Shown piece by piece: positions 16,161-25,988 of a stretch of DNA of 64,000 bases (its first letter is position 1; each line of letters opens with the position of its first letter). The DNA is from Actinoplanes subtropicus (GTDB lineage Bacteria; Actinomycetota; Actinomycetes; Mycobacteriales; Micromonosporaceae): NCBI RefSeq assembly GCF_000721705.1, contig NZ_JOJL01000029.1, forward strand, positions 152,672-216,671, given 5' to 3'. A model generated the notes under the pieces. It was given only the letters and a program-made list of their open reading frames with translations, ran no database searches and was not told the origin of the DNA. Position numbers and translations under genes: made by a program.

Positions 16161-17690
16161 TTGACCATCGACGAGGAGGCGCTCGCCCAGGTACGCAAGC
16201 GCGTGCTGGCCGGCGGCGCCGAGCGCTACCACGCGGCGAACGCGGCGAAGGGCAAGCTGTTCGCCCGCGAGCGGATAGCGCTGCTGGTCGACGAGGGCTC
16301 CTTCGTCGAGGACGGCCTCTATGCCAACAGTCTCGCCGACGGCCTGCCCGCGGATGGTGTGATCACCGGGGCTGCCCGGATCGACGGGCGGGACGTCTGC
16401 CTGATGGCCAACGATTCCACGGTCAAGGCCGGCTCCTGGGGCGCCCGTACGGTTGAAAAGATCATCAGAATCATCGAGCGGGCGTACGCGACAGGCGTCC
16501 CGATGGTCTACCTGGTCGATTCGGCCGGCGCGCGGATCACCGACCAGGTCGACCTGTTCCCCGGCCGCCGCGGTGCCGGCAAGATCTTCCACACCCAGGT
16601 GCGGGCCTCCGGCTCGATCCCGCAGGTGTGCGCCCTGTTCGGGCCGTCCGCCGCCGGCGGCGCGTACATCCCGGCGTTCTGTGACGTGGTCGCCATGGTC
16701 GAGGGCAACGCGAGCATGTATCTGGGCTCCGACCGCATGGTCGAGATGGTCACCGGGGAGAAGACGACACTCGAGGCGATGGGCGGCGCGCGGGTGCACT
16801 GCGCCGAGTCCGGCGTCGGCCACTTCCTCTGCAAGACCGAGCAGGAGGCGCTCGACACGGTCCGCACCTACCTGTCCTACCTGCCGTCCAACTGGCAGGA
16901 GCAGCCGCCCAGGGCGGAAGCCAAGGAGCCGACCGGGGTCGATCTGGCTGCCTTGGTTCCGGCGAGCGAGCGGCAGGCTTTCGACATGCGGCGGTACGTC
17001 AAGGGCCTGGTCGACGCCGGTTCGTTCGTGGAGATCCAGGCCCTCTGGGCGCGCGAGCTCACGGTCGGGTTCGCCCGGCTGAACGGCGAGGTCGTCGGGG
17101 TCCTCGGCAACAACTCGATGTTCAAGGGCGGCGTGCTGTTCGTCGACTCGGCCGACAAGGCGACCCGCTTCATCCAGCTCTGCGACGCCTTCAACGTGCC
17201 GCTGCTGTTCCTCTCCGACGTGCCCGGTTTCATGGTCGGCTCGGCGGTGGAGAAACAGGGCATCATCCGGCACGGCGCCAAGATGATCACCGCGGTCTCC
17301 GAGGCCACGGTCCCCAAGATCTGCGTGGTGGTCCGCAAGGCGTACGGCGCCGGCCTGTATGCGATGGCCGGCCCCGGTTTCGACCCGGACGCCACGATCG
17401 CCCTGCCCACCGCCAAGATCGCGGTGATGGGCGCCGAGGCCGCGGTCAACGCCGTCTACGCCAACAAGATCGCGGCGATAGAAGACCTTGATGAGCGCGC
17501 CGCGTTCGTCGCCGAGCGCCGCGCCGAGTACGAGCGCGACATCGACATCATGCGGCTGGCCAGCGAGTTGGTCGTCGACGCCGTCGTCGAGCCGGGCGAC
17601 CTGCGTACCGAAATCATCCGCCGCCTCGCCGCCGCGCGCGGCAAGGACCGCGGCTTCTCCCGGCGCCGGCACGGCGTCACCCCCGTCTGA
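16161..17690 (+). CDS. Acyl-CoA carboxylase carboxyltransferase (beta) subunit
   Basis: Transfers the carboxyl group from carboxybiotin to an acyl-CoA, most likely 3-methylcrotonyl-CoA or propionyl-CoA. The 509-residue protein has the two crotonase-like halves of the AccD/PccB/MccB family, with oxyanion-hole glycines seen in GPSAAGGAYIPAF and in the later VRKAYGAGLYAMAGPGF. The start is TTG 16161, supported by AAGGAG seven bases upstream. It is followed after 13 bases by an acyl-CoA dehydrogenase, which together with the HMG-CoA lyase argues for leucine catabolism. The matching biotin carboxylase (11112-12443) is in a separate unit under the same proposed operator. Confidence 0.92.
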   Translation: MTIDEEALAQVRKRVLAGGAERYHAANAAKGKLFARERIALLVDEGSFVEDGLYANSLADGLPADGVITGAARIDGRDVCLMANDSTVKAGSWGARTVEKIIRIIERAYATGVPMVYLVDSAGARITDQVDLFPGRRGAGKIFHTQVRASGSIPQVCALFGPSAAGGAYIPAFCDVVAMVEGNASMYLGSDRMVEMVTGEKTTLEAMGGARVHCAESGVGHFLCKTEQEALDTVRTYLSYLPSNWQEQPPRAEAKEPTGVDLAALVPASERQAFDMRRYVKGLVDAGSFVEIQALWARELTVGFARLNGEVVGVLGNNSMFKGGVLFVDSADKATRFIQLCDAFNVPLLFLSDVPGFMVGSAVEKQGIIRHGAKMITAVSEATVPKICVVVRKAYGAGLYAMAGPGFDPDATIALPTAKIAVMGAEAAVNAVYANKIAAIEDLDERAAFVAERRAEYERDIDIMRLASELVVDAVVEPGDLRTEIIRRLAAARGKDRGFSRRRHGVTPV

Positions 17691-17703
17691 CAGGAGTGCG
17701 AAC

Positions 17704-18861
17704 ATGGTGAACTTCCGGCTCGACGAGGAGCAGGAGGCGCTGCGCGAAACCGTCCGGGACTTCGCCCGCGAGCAGGTGGCGCCGGTCATCGCCGAGCACT
17801 ACGAGCACAAGACCTTCCCGTACGACCTGGTGCGCCAGATGGGCAAGATGGGGCTGTTCGGCCTGCCGTTCCCGGAGGAGTACGGCGGCATGGGCGGCGA
17901 CTACTTCACGCTCTGCATCGCCCTCGAGGAACTGGCCAGAGTGGACAGTTCGCTCGCGGTCACCCTGGAGGCGGGGGTCTCGCTGGGCGCCACCCCGATC
18001 TACCGGTTCGGCACCGCCGAGCAGAGGGAGCAGTGGCTGCCCCGGCTGGCCACCGGCGAGGGGCTGGCCGCGTTCGGCCTCACCGAGCCGGGCTCGGGCA
18101 CCGACGCCGCGGCGATCACCACCCGCGCGGTGCTCGACGAGTCGACCGGCGAGTGGGTGATCAACGGCAGCAAGGCGTTCATCACCAACTCGGGCACCGA
18201 CATCACCCTGCTGGTCACCGTGATGGCGGTGACCGGGACGAACCCGGACGGCTCCAAGGAGCTTTCCACGATCATCGTCCCGGCGGGCACGCCCGGCTTC
18301 ACCGTGGCGCCCGGCTACTCCAAGGTCGGCTGGTGCGCCTCGGACACCCACGAACTGTCCTTCGACGACGTACGCGTCCCGGCCGGCAATCTGCTCGGCC
18401 CGCGCGGCCGCGGCTTCGCCCAGTTCCTGCAGATCCTCGACGAGGGCCGGATAGCGATCGCGGCGCTCGCCGTCGGCCTCGCCCAGGGCTGCGTCGACGA
18501 GTCGGTCCGGTACGCCAACGAGCGGCAGGCCTTCGGCCGCCCGATCGGCAACTACCAGGCGGTCCAGTTCATGATCGCCGACATGGAGCTGCGGGCGCAC
18601 ACCGCCCGGCTCGGCTACTACGACGCCGCGTCCCGGATGCTCGCCGGCGAGGACTTCAAGCGGTACGCGGCGATCGCCAAGCTGAACGCCAGCAACGCCG
18701 CGATGGAGAACAGCCGCTACGCCACCCAGGTGCACGGCGGCTACGGCTTCATGAACGAGTCGGCGGTCGGCCGCTTCTACCGGGACGCCAAGATCCTCGA
18801 GGTCGGCGAGGGAACCTCCGAGGTCCAGCGCATGTTGATCGCCCGGGGCCTGGGCCTCTAA
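17704..18861 (+). CDS. Acyl-CoA dehydrogenase
   Basis: FAD-dependent alpha,beta-dehydrogenation of an acyl-CoA, probably a short branched chain such as isovaleryl- or isobutyryl-CoA. The 385-residue protein shows the FAD-binding segment FGLTEPGSGTDAA, the substrate loop, and a C-terminal VGEGTSEVQRMLIARGL where the Glu before GTSE occupies the catalytic-base position of short- and medium-chain enzymes. It lies 13 bases after the carboxyltransferase gene with GGAG before ATG 17704. Electrons would pass to electron-transfer flavoprotein and then to EtfD, encoded at 45119. Confidence 0.93.
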   Translation: MVNFRLDEEQEALRETVRDFAREQVAPVIAEHYEHKTFPYDLVRQMGKMGLFGLPFPEEYGGMGGDYFTLCIALEELARVDSSLAVTLEAGVSLGATPIYRFGTAEQREQWLPRLATGEGLAAFGLTEPGSGTDAAAITTRAVLDESTGEWVINGSKAFITNSGTDITLLVTVMAVTGTNPDGSKELSTIIVPAGTPGFTVAPGYSKVGWCASDTHELSFDDVRVPAGNLLGPRGRGFAQFLQILDEGRIAIAALAVGLAQGCVDESVRYANERQAFGRPIGNYQAVQFMIADMELRAHTARLGYYDAASRMLAGEDFKRYAAIAKLNASNAAMENSRYATQVHGGYGFMNESAVGRFYRDAKILEVGEGTSEVQRMLIARGLGL

Positions 18862-18949
18862 CCAGGACATATTCCGTATTTGCTGCCAAGCCTTTGGTCC
18901 GTTTTCCGACAGGGTTGGATGTCGGCTCGCCGGTACGGAAATACGTGCA

Positions 18950-18955
18950 TAGGTT
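18950..18955 (+). promoter_or_regulatory. Probable leaderless -10 box before the STAND regulator gene
   Basis: TAGGTT ends six bases before ATG 18962, the spacing expected when transcription starts at the A of the start codon. No Shine-Dalgarno sequence is present. Inverted ATTCCGTA and TACGGAAAT elements at about 18873-18880 and 18934-18942 flank the region and could be an operator. Confidence 0.45.
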
Positions 18956-18961
18956 CGCACC

Positions 18962-21388
18962 ATGGCGGCAGACGAAGCGGGCCCGGGCGGCTCAGGCTTC
19001 GATACCGTGCTGCGCCGGAACCGGCTGCGAGCGAAGCTGACCCAGGAGGAGCTGGCCGCCCGCGCGGCGATCGGCGTCCGGACGGTCCGCGACCTGGAGC
19101 GCGGCCGCGCCTCCCGTCCCCAGCGCACCACCGTCGAGTTGCTCGCCGCTGCGCTGGGGCTCTCCGGCGCCGACCGCGACGCGTTCCTCGCCGCCGCCCG
19201 CGGCCAGGCGGCCGACGAGCCGCTGCCGCCCACCTACTTCCTGCAGATCCCGCCGAGCGCCGAGCTGATCGGCCGGGACGACGACGTCGCCGAGTTGTCC
19301 GCCCGGCTCACCGCGGCGGACGGGCCGCGCGGCGTCACCCTGGTCGGCATGGCCGGGGTGGGCAAGACCAGCCTCGGCATCGTGGTGTCGCATCGCGTCG
19401 CCGAGGCGTACCCGGGCGGCGTCGCCGGCATCGTGATCACCGACGGCGCGTCGATCGGCGAGCTCCTCGGCAGCATCGCCGCCGGGTTCGGCGTGGGGCA
19501 CCCCGACGACCTGGCCGGCCGGTTCGCCGGGCGGGCCGGCCTGCTGTTCGTCGACGCCGTCGAGCGCTCGCCGGACGCGACCGCCGAGATGCTCGCCCGG
19601 CTGCTCGAACGGATCCCGTCGCTGCGGTTCCTGGCCACCGGGCGGCACCCGGTGGGCCTGCCGGCCGAGCGGGTCTGGCCGCTTGCGCCGCTGGTGTCGC
19701 CGCCGTTCGAGACGCCGAACACGCTGGCGGCGGTCTCGGCGTACCCGGCGGTGGGTCTTTTCCTGGAACGGCTGAGCCGGGTCCGCCGCACCCCGCTCGA
19801 GCCCGACGAGATCGCGCCCCTGGCCGGTTTGGTGCGGCGCCTGGGTGGGCTCCCGCTCGCGATCGAGCTGGCCGCCGCGCGCGGCCGGGTGCTGACCATT
19901 CCGGAGATCCTCGACCGGTACGGCGACCGCGTCCTCGACCTCGACCGGCCGGGCACCGCGGCCGTCTCGCTGCGGGACGCCGTCGCGGCCAGCTACCGCC
20001 TGCTCAACCCGGGCGAGCAACGGGCCCTGCGGTTGCTGGCGATGTTCCGCTACCGCTGGTCGCTGACGCTCGCCGAGCAGCTCACCGACGGTGCGCAGAC
20101 CGACGGCGCCGACATCGTCCACCTGCTCGACCGGCTGCTCGAGCTGGGACTGCTCAGCGTGCGCGGCAGCCGGACCGTCCGGTTCCGGCTGCTCGAGTTC
20201 GTCCGCGACTACGCGTTCGAGCGGGCGGCCGCTGAGGGCGAGCTGACCGAGGCCCGCCGGCGGCACGCGCGGGTGCTGGCCGACCTGGCCCAGCAGATCG
20301 CGCCGGACCTGATCGGCACCCGGCTGGCCGAGGCGGCCGGCCGGCTCGACGACGTCTCCGGCGACCTCGGCGCGGCACTGGCCTTCGCGGCCGGGGAGGA
20401 CCCGCACACCGCGCTGCGCATCGCCGCCGCGTTGCCGCGCTGGTGGCGGTTCCGCGGGCGGGACGTGAGCGGCCGGCAGTGGCTGCGCCGCCTGCTCGAC
20501 GATCCGCGCACCGCCGACGCCGACCCGGCCACCCGGGCCTGGGCCAAGATCGGGCTGGCCCAGTTGGCCCTCGAACACGGCGCCGGCGCCGAGGAGGTCG
20601 GGGCGGCGACCGCGGCGGTGGCCGAGTTCGAGCGGCTCGGCTCGGTCGTCGGCCAGCTCGCGGCGCACACCCAACTGGCCGGCCTGTTCATGAGCATCGG
20701 CGGGTACGACGACGCCCGCCGGCACGGGACGGCGGCGTTGGCCCTGGCCCGCCGGAACAACAAGATCCGGGACATCGCCGTCGCCGAGAACAACCTGACC
20801 TGGCACGAGATCCGCGAGGGTGACCTGGCGGCGGCGCGGCGCCGGCTCGCCGCGGTCGACGAGCTGGCCAGCCAGTGCGGCGAGGAGCGGCTGCGCGCAC
20901 TGGCGATGGCCAACCTCGCCGAGGTGGCCCGGCTGGACGGCAAGCCGGAGGAGGCCGAGCGGCTCGGGCGCGGCGCGATGCCCGAGCTCGAACGGGTCGG
21001 CGACCCGAACCAGCGGCGCCGGCTGCGGGCGACGATCGGGCTGGCCCTGGCCGAGCTGGGCCGGACCGACGAGGCGCTGGCCATCCTCGAGCGGCTGCGG
21101 CCGCCGGAGGACTTGCCGCCAGACGGGCCGGCCGCGGTGGTCGAGGGGGCGATCGCGCTGAGTCAGGGCGAGCAGAAACACGCGGCCGAGTGCTTCGCGC
21201 GGGCGGCCGAGGCGTACGACGGGGCACACGACCGGCGGGACGTGGTCGAGGCGCTGGTCGGGCTCATCGTCAGCACGCCGGACCAGGAGGAACGAGCGGC
21301 GGCGCGGCGGCGGCTCACGGCGCTCTGCGAGGCGGGCGGGATCACGCTGCTGCCCCGGGAACGGGAGCGACTGGCGACCGTGGGCTGA
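18962..21388 (+). CDS. STAND-type regulator: XRE HTH, NB-ARC-like ATPase, TPR region
   Basis: A predicted transcriptional regulator of 808 residues. An N-terminal Cro/C1-type helix-turn-helix (about residues 15-72, with LTQEELAARAAIGVRTVRDLE) leads into an AAA/NB-ARC-like ATPase with a Walker A motif GMAGVGKT (129-136) and a Walker B-like LLFVDAVE. A winged-helix part (around 340-430) and C-terminal TPR-like helices follow. Such proteins switch on ATP binding after a signal reaches the repeats. Target genes are unknown. It is alone on the plus strand after the acyl-CoA dehydrogenase gene and has its own probable promoter. Confidence 0.85.
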   Translation: MAADEAGPGGSGFDTVLRRNRLRAKLTQEELAARAAIGVRTVRDLERGRASRPQRTTVELLAAALGLSGADRDAFLAAARGQAADEPLPPTYFLQIPPSAELIGRDDDVAELSARLTAADGPRGVTLVGMAGVGKTSLGIVVSHRVAEAYPGGVAGIVITDGASIGELLGSIAAGFGVGHPDDLAGRFAGRAGLLFVDAVERSPDATAEMLARLLERIPSLRFLATGRHPVGLPAERVWPLAPLVSPPFETPNTLAAVSAYPAVGLFLERLSRVRRTPLEPDEIAPLAGLVRRLGGLPLAIELAAARGRVLTIPEILDRYGDRVLDLDRPGTAAVSLRDAVAASYRLLNPGEQRALRLLAMFRYRWSLTLAEQLTDGAQTDGADIVHLLDRLLELGLLSVRGSRTVRFRLLEFVRDYAFERAAAEGELTEARRRHARVLADLAQQIAPDLIGTRLAEAAGRLDDVSGDLGAALAFAAGEDPHTALRIAAALPRWWRFRGRDVSGRQWLRRLLDDPRTADADPATRAWAKIGLAQLALEHGAGAEEVGAATAAVAEFERLGSVVGQLAAHTQLAGLFMSIGGYDDARRHGTAALALARRNNKIRDIAVAENNLTWHEIREGDLAAARRRLAAVDELASQCGEERLRALAMANLAEVARLDGKPEEAERLGRGAMPELERVGDPNQRRRLRATIGLALAELGRTDEALAILERLRPPEDLPPDGPAAVVEGAIALSQGEQKHAAECFARAAEAYDGAHDRRDVVEALVGLIVSTPDQEERAAARRRLTALCEAGGITLLPRERERLATVG

Positions 21389-21674
21389 TGTGGTGCGGGG
21401 CCGATGCGGTGCGGCGCGGACGGCCGGCGTTCGTGCCCCCCACGCGCCGGCCGTCGCAACGCCCCACCAGTAACGCGGCGAAAACAAGGCTCCCCCGTCA
21501 GCCCCGTACGTCGCCTCGATCGCGCCGCATCCCCCTTGCGCTGATCACAGTAGCCGCGGCGCGCACAGCGTTCGGGTGATATGTCCCTTTAGCGGCCAGG
21601 CTGGGGCGGTTCTGCCGGTACTTCTGCCGGTTTGCCGGTCCGCCGGACGGGGATGTGGTTCGGTGTACGGGAGA

Positions 21675-22163
21675 TCAGGCCGCCTCGACCCGGGACGCCT
21701 CATTGCTGCCGGCGGTGGCGCACGGGTTCACCGCGTCACGGATCTTCCGCATCGACTCCAGCAGCCCCGTCAGCTGCTCGGGGGTGAGCTGGCCGATGAA
21801 CCACTCCTGGACGAGGGCGAGATGACCGGGAACAGCCGCCTCGAGGCGCGCCGTGCCGTCGTCGGTGATCACCGCGTACGAGCTGCGGCGGTCGCTGGCG
21901 CAGGCCTCGCGCCGGACCAGGCCGTCGCGGTCCATCCGGTCGACCACGCGGGTGACGCCGCTGGTGGAGAGGGAGGTCTGGCCGGCCAGGTCGGTCATCC
22001 GCAGCCGGCGGCCGGGCGAGCGGGCGAGGCGCAGCAGCACCTCGAACTCGACGGCGGAAAGGCGGTGCTCTTCGAGCTGCGCGGCGAACCGCGCGGTCAG
22101 GCCCGCGTAGGCCTCGGCGAAAAGACCGAACGCGGTGAAGCGGGGGTCATCCAGGTTGCTCAC
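21675..22163 (-). CDS. MarR family transcriptional regulator
   Basis: A 162-residue winged-helix regulator. The DNA-binding part covers about residues 55-110, with LRMTDLAGQTSLSTSGVTRVVDRM as recognition region and the wing DRRSSYAVITDDG. It starts at GTG 22163 and is divergent from the YceI gene, sharing a 105-base control region. That layout usually means repression of the neighbour and of itself. The 286 bases between 21389 and 21674 hold no gene that I can support. Confidence 0.88.
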   Translation of the reverse strand: MSNLDDPRFTAFGLFAEAYAGLTARFAAQLEEHRLSAVEFEVLLRLARSPGRRLRMTDLAGQTSLSTSGVTRVVDRMDRDGLVRREACASDRRSSYAVITDDGTARLEAAVPGHLALVQEWFIGQLTPEQLTGLLESMRKIRDAVNPCATAGSNEASRVEAA

Positions 22164-22186
22164 AGGTTCGATGCTAGCTCAGTCTC

Positions 22187-22217
22187 TTGACAGGCGGAAT
22201 GTTGCTCAGACTATAGT
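22187..22217 (+). promoter_or_regulatory. Promoter of the yceI-type gene with palindromic -10 region
   Basis: TTGACA (22187-22192) and TATAGT (22212-22217) are near-consensus -35 and -10 boxes for a housekeeping sigma factor, with a rather long 19-base spacer. The -10 lies inside ACTATAGT (22210-22217), a perfect 8-bp palindrome, and GCTCAGNCT occurs twice around the -35. One of these is a candidate site for the divergent MarR protein. Confidence 0.5.
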
Positions 22218-22268
22218 TGTTACGTCAGGCAAACACGACCACACAGCGCTCGAAAGAAGGAACTAGTC

Positions 22269-22847
22269 ATGACCGAGTCCGTCGCCGGCACCCGTCCGTT
22301 CGAGGGGCTGCAGATCCCCGCCGCTGGCACCTACGTGCTTGATGCCGCGCACAAGCGGGTGGGTTTCGTGGCGCGACACCTGATGGTCAGCAAGGTCCGC
22401 GGCCAGTTCGCCGAGGCGACCGCCACCATCACGATCGGTGAGGACCCGCTGACCTCCTCGGTGACCGCGTCGATCGTCGCGGCCAGCATCGAGACCGGCC
22501 AGGTCGACCGGGACAACCACCTGCGCAGCGGCGACTTCTTCGAGGCGGAGAAGTACCCGACGCTCGAGTTCCGCAGCACCGGCATCAAGTCGCACGCCGG
22601 CGCCGAGTTCGTCCTCGACGGCGAGCTCACCATCAAGGGTGTCACCAAGCCGGTCGAGCTGGTCGTCGAGTTCGAGGGCGCCACCGTCAGCCCGTACGGC
22701 AAGGGTGTCTTCGGCTTCAGTGCGCACACCGAGATCGACCGCGAGGACTGGGGCCTGACCTGGAACATGGCCCTCGAGTCCGGTGGCGTCATGGTGGGCA
22801 AGAAGGTCAAGATCGAGATTGAGGGCGAGGCCATCCGCCAGGACTGA
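22269..22847 (+). CDS. YceI family protein
   Basis: A 192-residue protein of the YceI beta-barrel family, whose members bind polyisoprenoid-like lipids. Typical features are FVARHLMVSKVRGQF near the start, IETGQVDRDNHLRSGDFF, and LDGELTIKGVTKPVEL. There is no signal peptide, so unlike E. coli YceI it is cytoplasmic, which is common for actinobacterial members. A good ribosome-binding site (AAGAAGGA) precedes ATG 22269. It is likely regulated by the divergent MarR protein, and terminated by the hairpin at 22869-22901. Confidence 0.92.
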   Translation: MTESVAGTRPFEGLQIPAAGTYVLDAAHKRVGFVARHLMVSKVRGQFAEATATITIGEDPLTSSVTASIVAASIETGQVDRDNHLRSGDFFEAEKYPTLEFRSTGIKSHAGAEFVLDGELTIKGVTKPVELVVEFEGATVSPYGKGVFGFSAHTEIDREDWGLTWNMALESGGVMVGKKVKIEIEGEAIRQD

Positions 22848-22868
22848 CCCGGGCCGATCGTCCACATT

Positions 22869-22901
22869 CGAGCCGCCGTCCGCATGCTGGACGGCGGCTC
22901 G
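22869..22901 (+). terminator. Hairpin terminator after the yceI-type gene
   Basis: A perfect 13-bp stem (22869-22881 with 22889-22901) with a seven-base loop lies 21 bases after the stop codon. It is G/C rich and lacks a T-run. Confidence 0.8.
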
Positions 22902-23014
22902 ATGGCGTCTGGCGTACCTGCCCTCCGGGATGGCAAGGTGGACCGAACGCACATGTTCGCTCACGGGGTGGTGATCGAAAGTCCGTTTTGTTCCTGGCGG
23001 TGCCGGAGGGGTAC

Positions 23015-24493
23015 GTGGGCAAGGATCTCTCAACCATCGCCTTTGCACCCGAGGACCGGGTGACTTACCGGCACAAAGTGCGCCGATGTCTCGACGTGCT
23101 CGCGCAGCTGCTCGACGCCGCCGCGTTCGAGACCACCGAGGGCCGGACCGGGCTGGAGATCGAGCTCAACCTCGTCGACGACGGCGGCCGCCCGGCGATG
23201 CGCAACGCTGAGGTGCTGGGCTACCTCGCCGACCCGACCTTCCAGACCGAGCTGGGGCAGTTCAACCTCGAGCTCAACGCGCCACCGCGGATCATCGCCG
23301 GGGACGGCTTCGGCTCGTACGAGCGGGAGATCCTCGACTCGCTGCGCCGGGCCGCCGACCGCGCCGCGAAGGCGGACAGCGGCATTGTCCTGATCGGCAT
23401 GCTGCCCACCCTGACGCCGGACGACCTGGTGCTCGCCAACCTCTCCGCGAACCACCGATATCGCCTGCTCAACGACGAGATGGCGGGCGCCCGGGGCGAG
23501 CAGTTCCGGCTGGACATCCGGGGTGTCGAGCGGCTGCAGAGCACCAGCGACTCGATCGCCCCCGAGGCCGCGTGCACCAGCGTGCAGTTCCATCTGCAGG
23601 TGCCGCCGGACCGGTTCGCCCGGTGCTGGAACGCGTCGCAGGCGGTCGCCGGCGTACAGGTCGCGATCGGGGCGAACTCGCCGTACTTCCACGGCCGGCG
23701 GCTGTGGGCGGAGACCCGGATAGCGCTCTTCGAACAGGCCACCGACGTGCGTCCGGACGAACTGAAAGCTCAGGGTGTACGCCCGCGGGTCTGGTTCGGC
23801 GAGCGCTGGATAACCACGGTGTTCGACCTCTTCGAGGAGAACGTCCGCTATTTTCCCCCGTTGCTGCCCATCATGACGGACGAGAACCCGGAGCTGGTGC
23901 TGTCCGGCGGCGGTATCCCGCACCTCGGTGAGCTGCGGTTGCACAACGGGACGGTCTACCGGTGGAACCGGCCGGTGTACGACGTGATGAACGGCCGTCC
24001 GCACCTGCGCGTGGAGAACCGGGTGCTGCCGTCCGGGCCGACGGTGATCGACCTGCTGGCCAACGCGGCGTTCTACTTCGGGCTGGTGCGCCAGCTGGCC
24101 GAGGAGGAGCGGCCGATCTGGTCGCGGCTGAGCTTCGCCAACGCCGAGGACAACTTCCACCGCGGCGCCCGGGACGGGATCGCGGCGGTGCTGAACTGGC
24201 CGTCGCTCGGCGAGGTGCCGGTCACCGAGCTGGTGCGTACGGTCCTGCTGCCCAAGGCGCATCGGGGGCTGGACCGCCTCGGCGTCGATTCCGCGCACCG
24301 GGACCGGCTGCTGGGCGTGATCGACGAGCGGTGCCGGGTGGGGCGCAACGGCGCGAGCTGGCAGACCGAGGCGGTGTGCTCGGCCCAACTGCGGCGGGGG
24401 CTCTCCCGGCCGGCGGCGCTGCACGACATGCTCATGCGGTACTGGGCTTTGCAGCAGAGCAACGAGCCGGTGCACACCTGGCCGGTCGACTGA
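23015..24493 (+). CDS. Glutamate-cysteine ligase family 2 (GCS2) protein
   Basis: An ATP-dependent carboxylate-amine ligase-like protein of 492 residues. It has GCS2 family features including GLEIELNLVDDGGRP near the N-terminus (metal and glutamate binding) and LRVENRVLPSGPTVIDLLANAAF later. Actinomycetes normally make mycothiol and not glutathione, so the physiological product may be another gamma-glutamyl compound; the substrate is not evident. GTG 23015 is chosen because GGAGGGG lies just upstream; TTG 22988 is in frame as well. It converges on the membrane-protein gene at 24495, one base away. Confidence 0.85.
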   Translation: MGKDLSTIAFAPEDRVTYRHKVRRCLDVLAQLLDAAAFETTEGRTGLEIELNLVDDGGRPAMRNAEVLGYLADPTFQTELGQFNLELNAPPRIIAGDGFGSYEREILDSLRRAADRAAKADSGIVLIGMLPTLTPDDLVLANLSANHRYRLLNDEMAGARGEQFRLDIRGVERLQSTSDSIAPEAACTSVQFHLQVPPDRFARCWNASQAVAGVQVAIGANSPYFHGRRLWAETRIALFEQATDVRPDELKAQGVRPRVWFGERWITTVFDLFEENVRYFPPLLPIMTDENPELVLSGGGIPHLGELRLHNGTVYRWNRPVYDVMNGRPHLRVENRVLPSGPTVIDLLANAAFYFGLVRQLAEEERPIWSRLSFANAEDNFHRGARDGIAAVLNWPSLGEVPVTELVRTVLLPKAHRGLDRLGVDSAHRDRLLGVIDERCRVGRNGASWQTEAVCSAQLRRGLSRPAALHDMLMRYWALQQSNEPVHTWPVD

Positions 24494-24494
24494 C

Positions 24495-25853
24495 TCAGTC
24501 GGCCGGGGGCTTGGGGTTGATCTGCGCGATGGTCGGGGTCGTGGGCGGGGGCGTGACCGTCGACTTCGGTGACTCGGGTTCGGCCTGCTTGGGGGCCGCC
24601 TTCCGGCCACGGAAGCGGCCGGGGCGTGCGGCGGCGGCGATCTCCGGATCGGACTTGCCGTTGGACGGCGGAGCGGGCCGCGCACCCGGGTGACCCGAGA
24701 TCGGCGGGGGTGCCTTGGGCGGCTCGGTGACCGGTTTGGGGGCTTTGGGCGGCTCGGTGAGCGCGTTGGGGCTGCGGGTGGCGGGCGTGCCGACCGGGCT
24801 GGGTTTCGGCGTGCTCGACGGCGTCGGCTCCGGGCGCGGGGCCGACTGGGGCGCCGCGCGGCCGGCGGCGACGGGCTTCGGGGCCGGTTCGTTCCTGGTC
24901 CCGGCGGCGGGGAGGCGCTCGGTCGGCTCGTCGTCCTCGTCTTGCTCCTCGGTGGCCGGTTCGTCTTGCCGAACGGTTCGGGCCTCGGCCGGGGTGGCGA
25001 GGGACTTCGCGATGGCGACCGCCAGCGCCGAGCCGGCCAGGCCGGAGAGCACGGCGTACGGGGCGATCAGATACGCCGACTCGATCGGGCCGGGCGAGCC
25101 GGTCAGGCGCGGCGAGAGGGCGAGGAACGAGACCGCCACCAGCAGCGGGCCGACCGCGCCCGAGGCGGCGGCGCCCACGCCGAGGTCGCCGCGGCGAACC
25201 GCCGGGACCACCGCGATGATGCCGAGCCCGAAGGCGGCCGCGATGGTCAACAGGGCGCTCGGCCAGTAGATGACGCCGTAGCGGGTGGCCGACGTCTCGA
25301 CGAACTGCCAGCTGGTCAGGTACGTGGCTGTCGCTCGGCCGAGGACCAGCTCGACGACGATCGCGGTGATCGCCAGGGCCCACAGCCAGGCCGCGGTGGC
25401 GATCAGATTGGCGGCCACCGGGCGCGACCAGACCGCCCAGAACGCGACTATCACCCCCAGGGCGACGCCGAGCAGCGCGTAGCTCGCCGCGACCATCTGT
25501 GGCGAGTGCGTGTCCAGGCGTACGGCCGCCCGGGCCGGAAGCGCGATCAGCGCGACGCCCACCAGCGCACCGACCCCCGCGGAGATCGCGAAAGCCAATC
25601 GCCAAGGCCAGCTCGGCCGCGTGGCCCGCGCCCCGGCCAGCCGGCTCGCGATGACCGCGCCGAAGACGGTCGCGCTCGCGGTGATCCAGGTCGCCCAGCC
25701 GAGGCTGCCCAGCCACTCGCTGCGATCCTCGGCCACGGTGACCGGCCAGACGATGACGCCCAGGCCGTAGCCCAGGCCGAGTTGAGCGGCGCCGGTTCCC
25801 GCGGCGACGCCGGCCGCGGTCGCGACCCGTCCTGTCCAGCCCTTGTCGGCCAT
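24495..25853 (-). CDS. Multi-pass membrane protein with Pro-rich cytoplasmic tail
   Basis: Function not recognised. The 452-residue protein has about eight hydrophobic segments in the first 300 residues, starting with VATAAGVAAGTGAAQLGLGYGLG, and then a tail of some 150 residues rich in Pro, Ala, Glu and Thr with repeated short units such as TEPPKAPKP. ATG 25853 (MADKGW) is preferred over ATG 25874. Similar proteins without a named function occur in Micromonosporaceae. The tail may bind proteins or interact with the envelope. Confidence 0.65.
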   Translation of the reverse strand: MADKGWTGRVATAAGVAAGTGAAQLGLGYGLGVIVWPVTVAEDRSEWLGSLGWATWITASATVFGAVIASRLAGARATRPSWPWRLAFAISAGVGALVGVALIALPARAAVRLDTHSPQMVAASYALLGVALGVIVAFWAVWSRPVAANLIATAAWLWALAITAIVVELVLGRATATYLTSWQFVETSATRYGVIYWPSALLTIAAAFGLGIIAVVPAVRRGDLGVGAAASGAVGPLLVAVSFLALSPRLTGSPGPIESAYLIAPYAVLSGLAGSALAVAIAKSLATPAEARTVRQDEPATEEQDEDDEPTERLPAAGTRNEPAPKPVAAGRAAPQSAPRPEPTPSSTPKPSPVGTPATRSPNALTEPPKAPKPVTEPPKAPPPISGHPGARPAPPSNGKSDPEIAAAARPGRFRGRKAAPKQAEPESPKSTVTPPPTTPTIAQINPKPPAD

Positions 25854-25988
25854 GCCGGGCACTGTAGCGGTCACTGTCTTCCCCTGCTATTCATCGGCGG
25901 TGGTCACAACGGGGAGCGTAGGTAACACGCGTCCCGCAAGATTGGATACGTTGACCCGGGCGGGTGACGACGCGGAGGAGACCGGCAA

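Noticed and set aside
18962..21388. NLR-like anti-phage defence protein
   Set aside because: The STAND architecture with an N-terminal DNA-binding HTH fits common actinomycete transcription regulators; there is no effector domain and no neighbouring defence gene.
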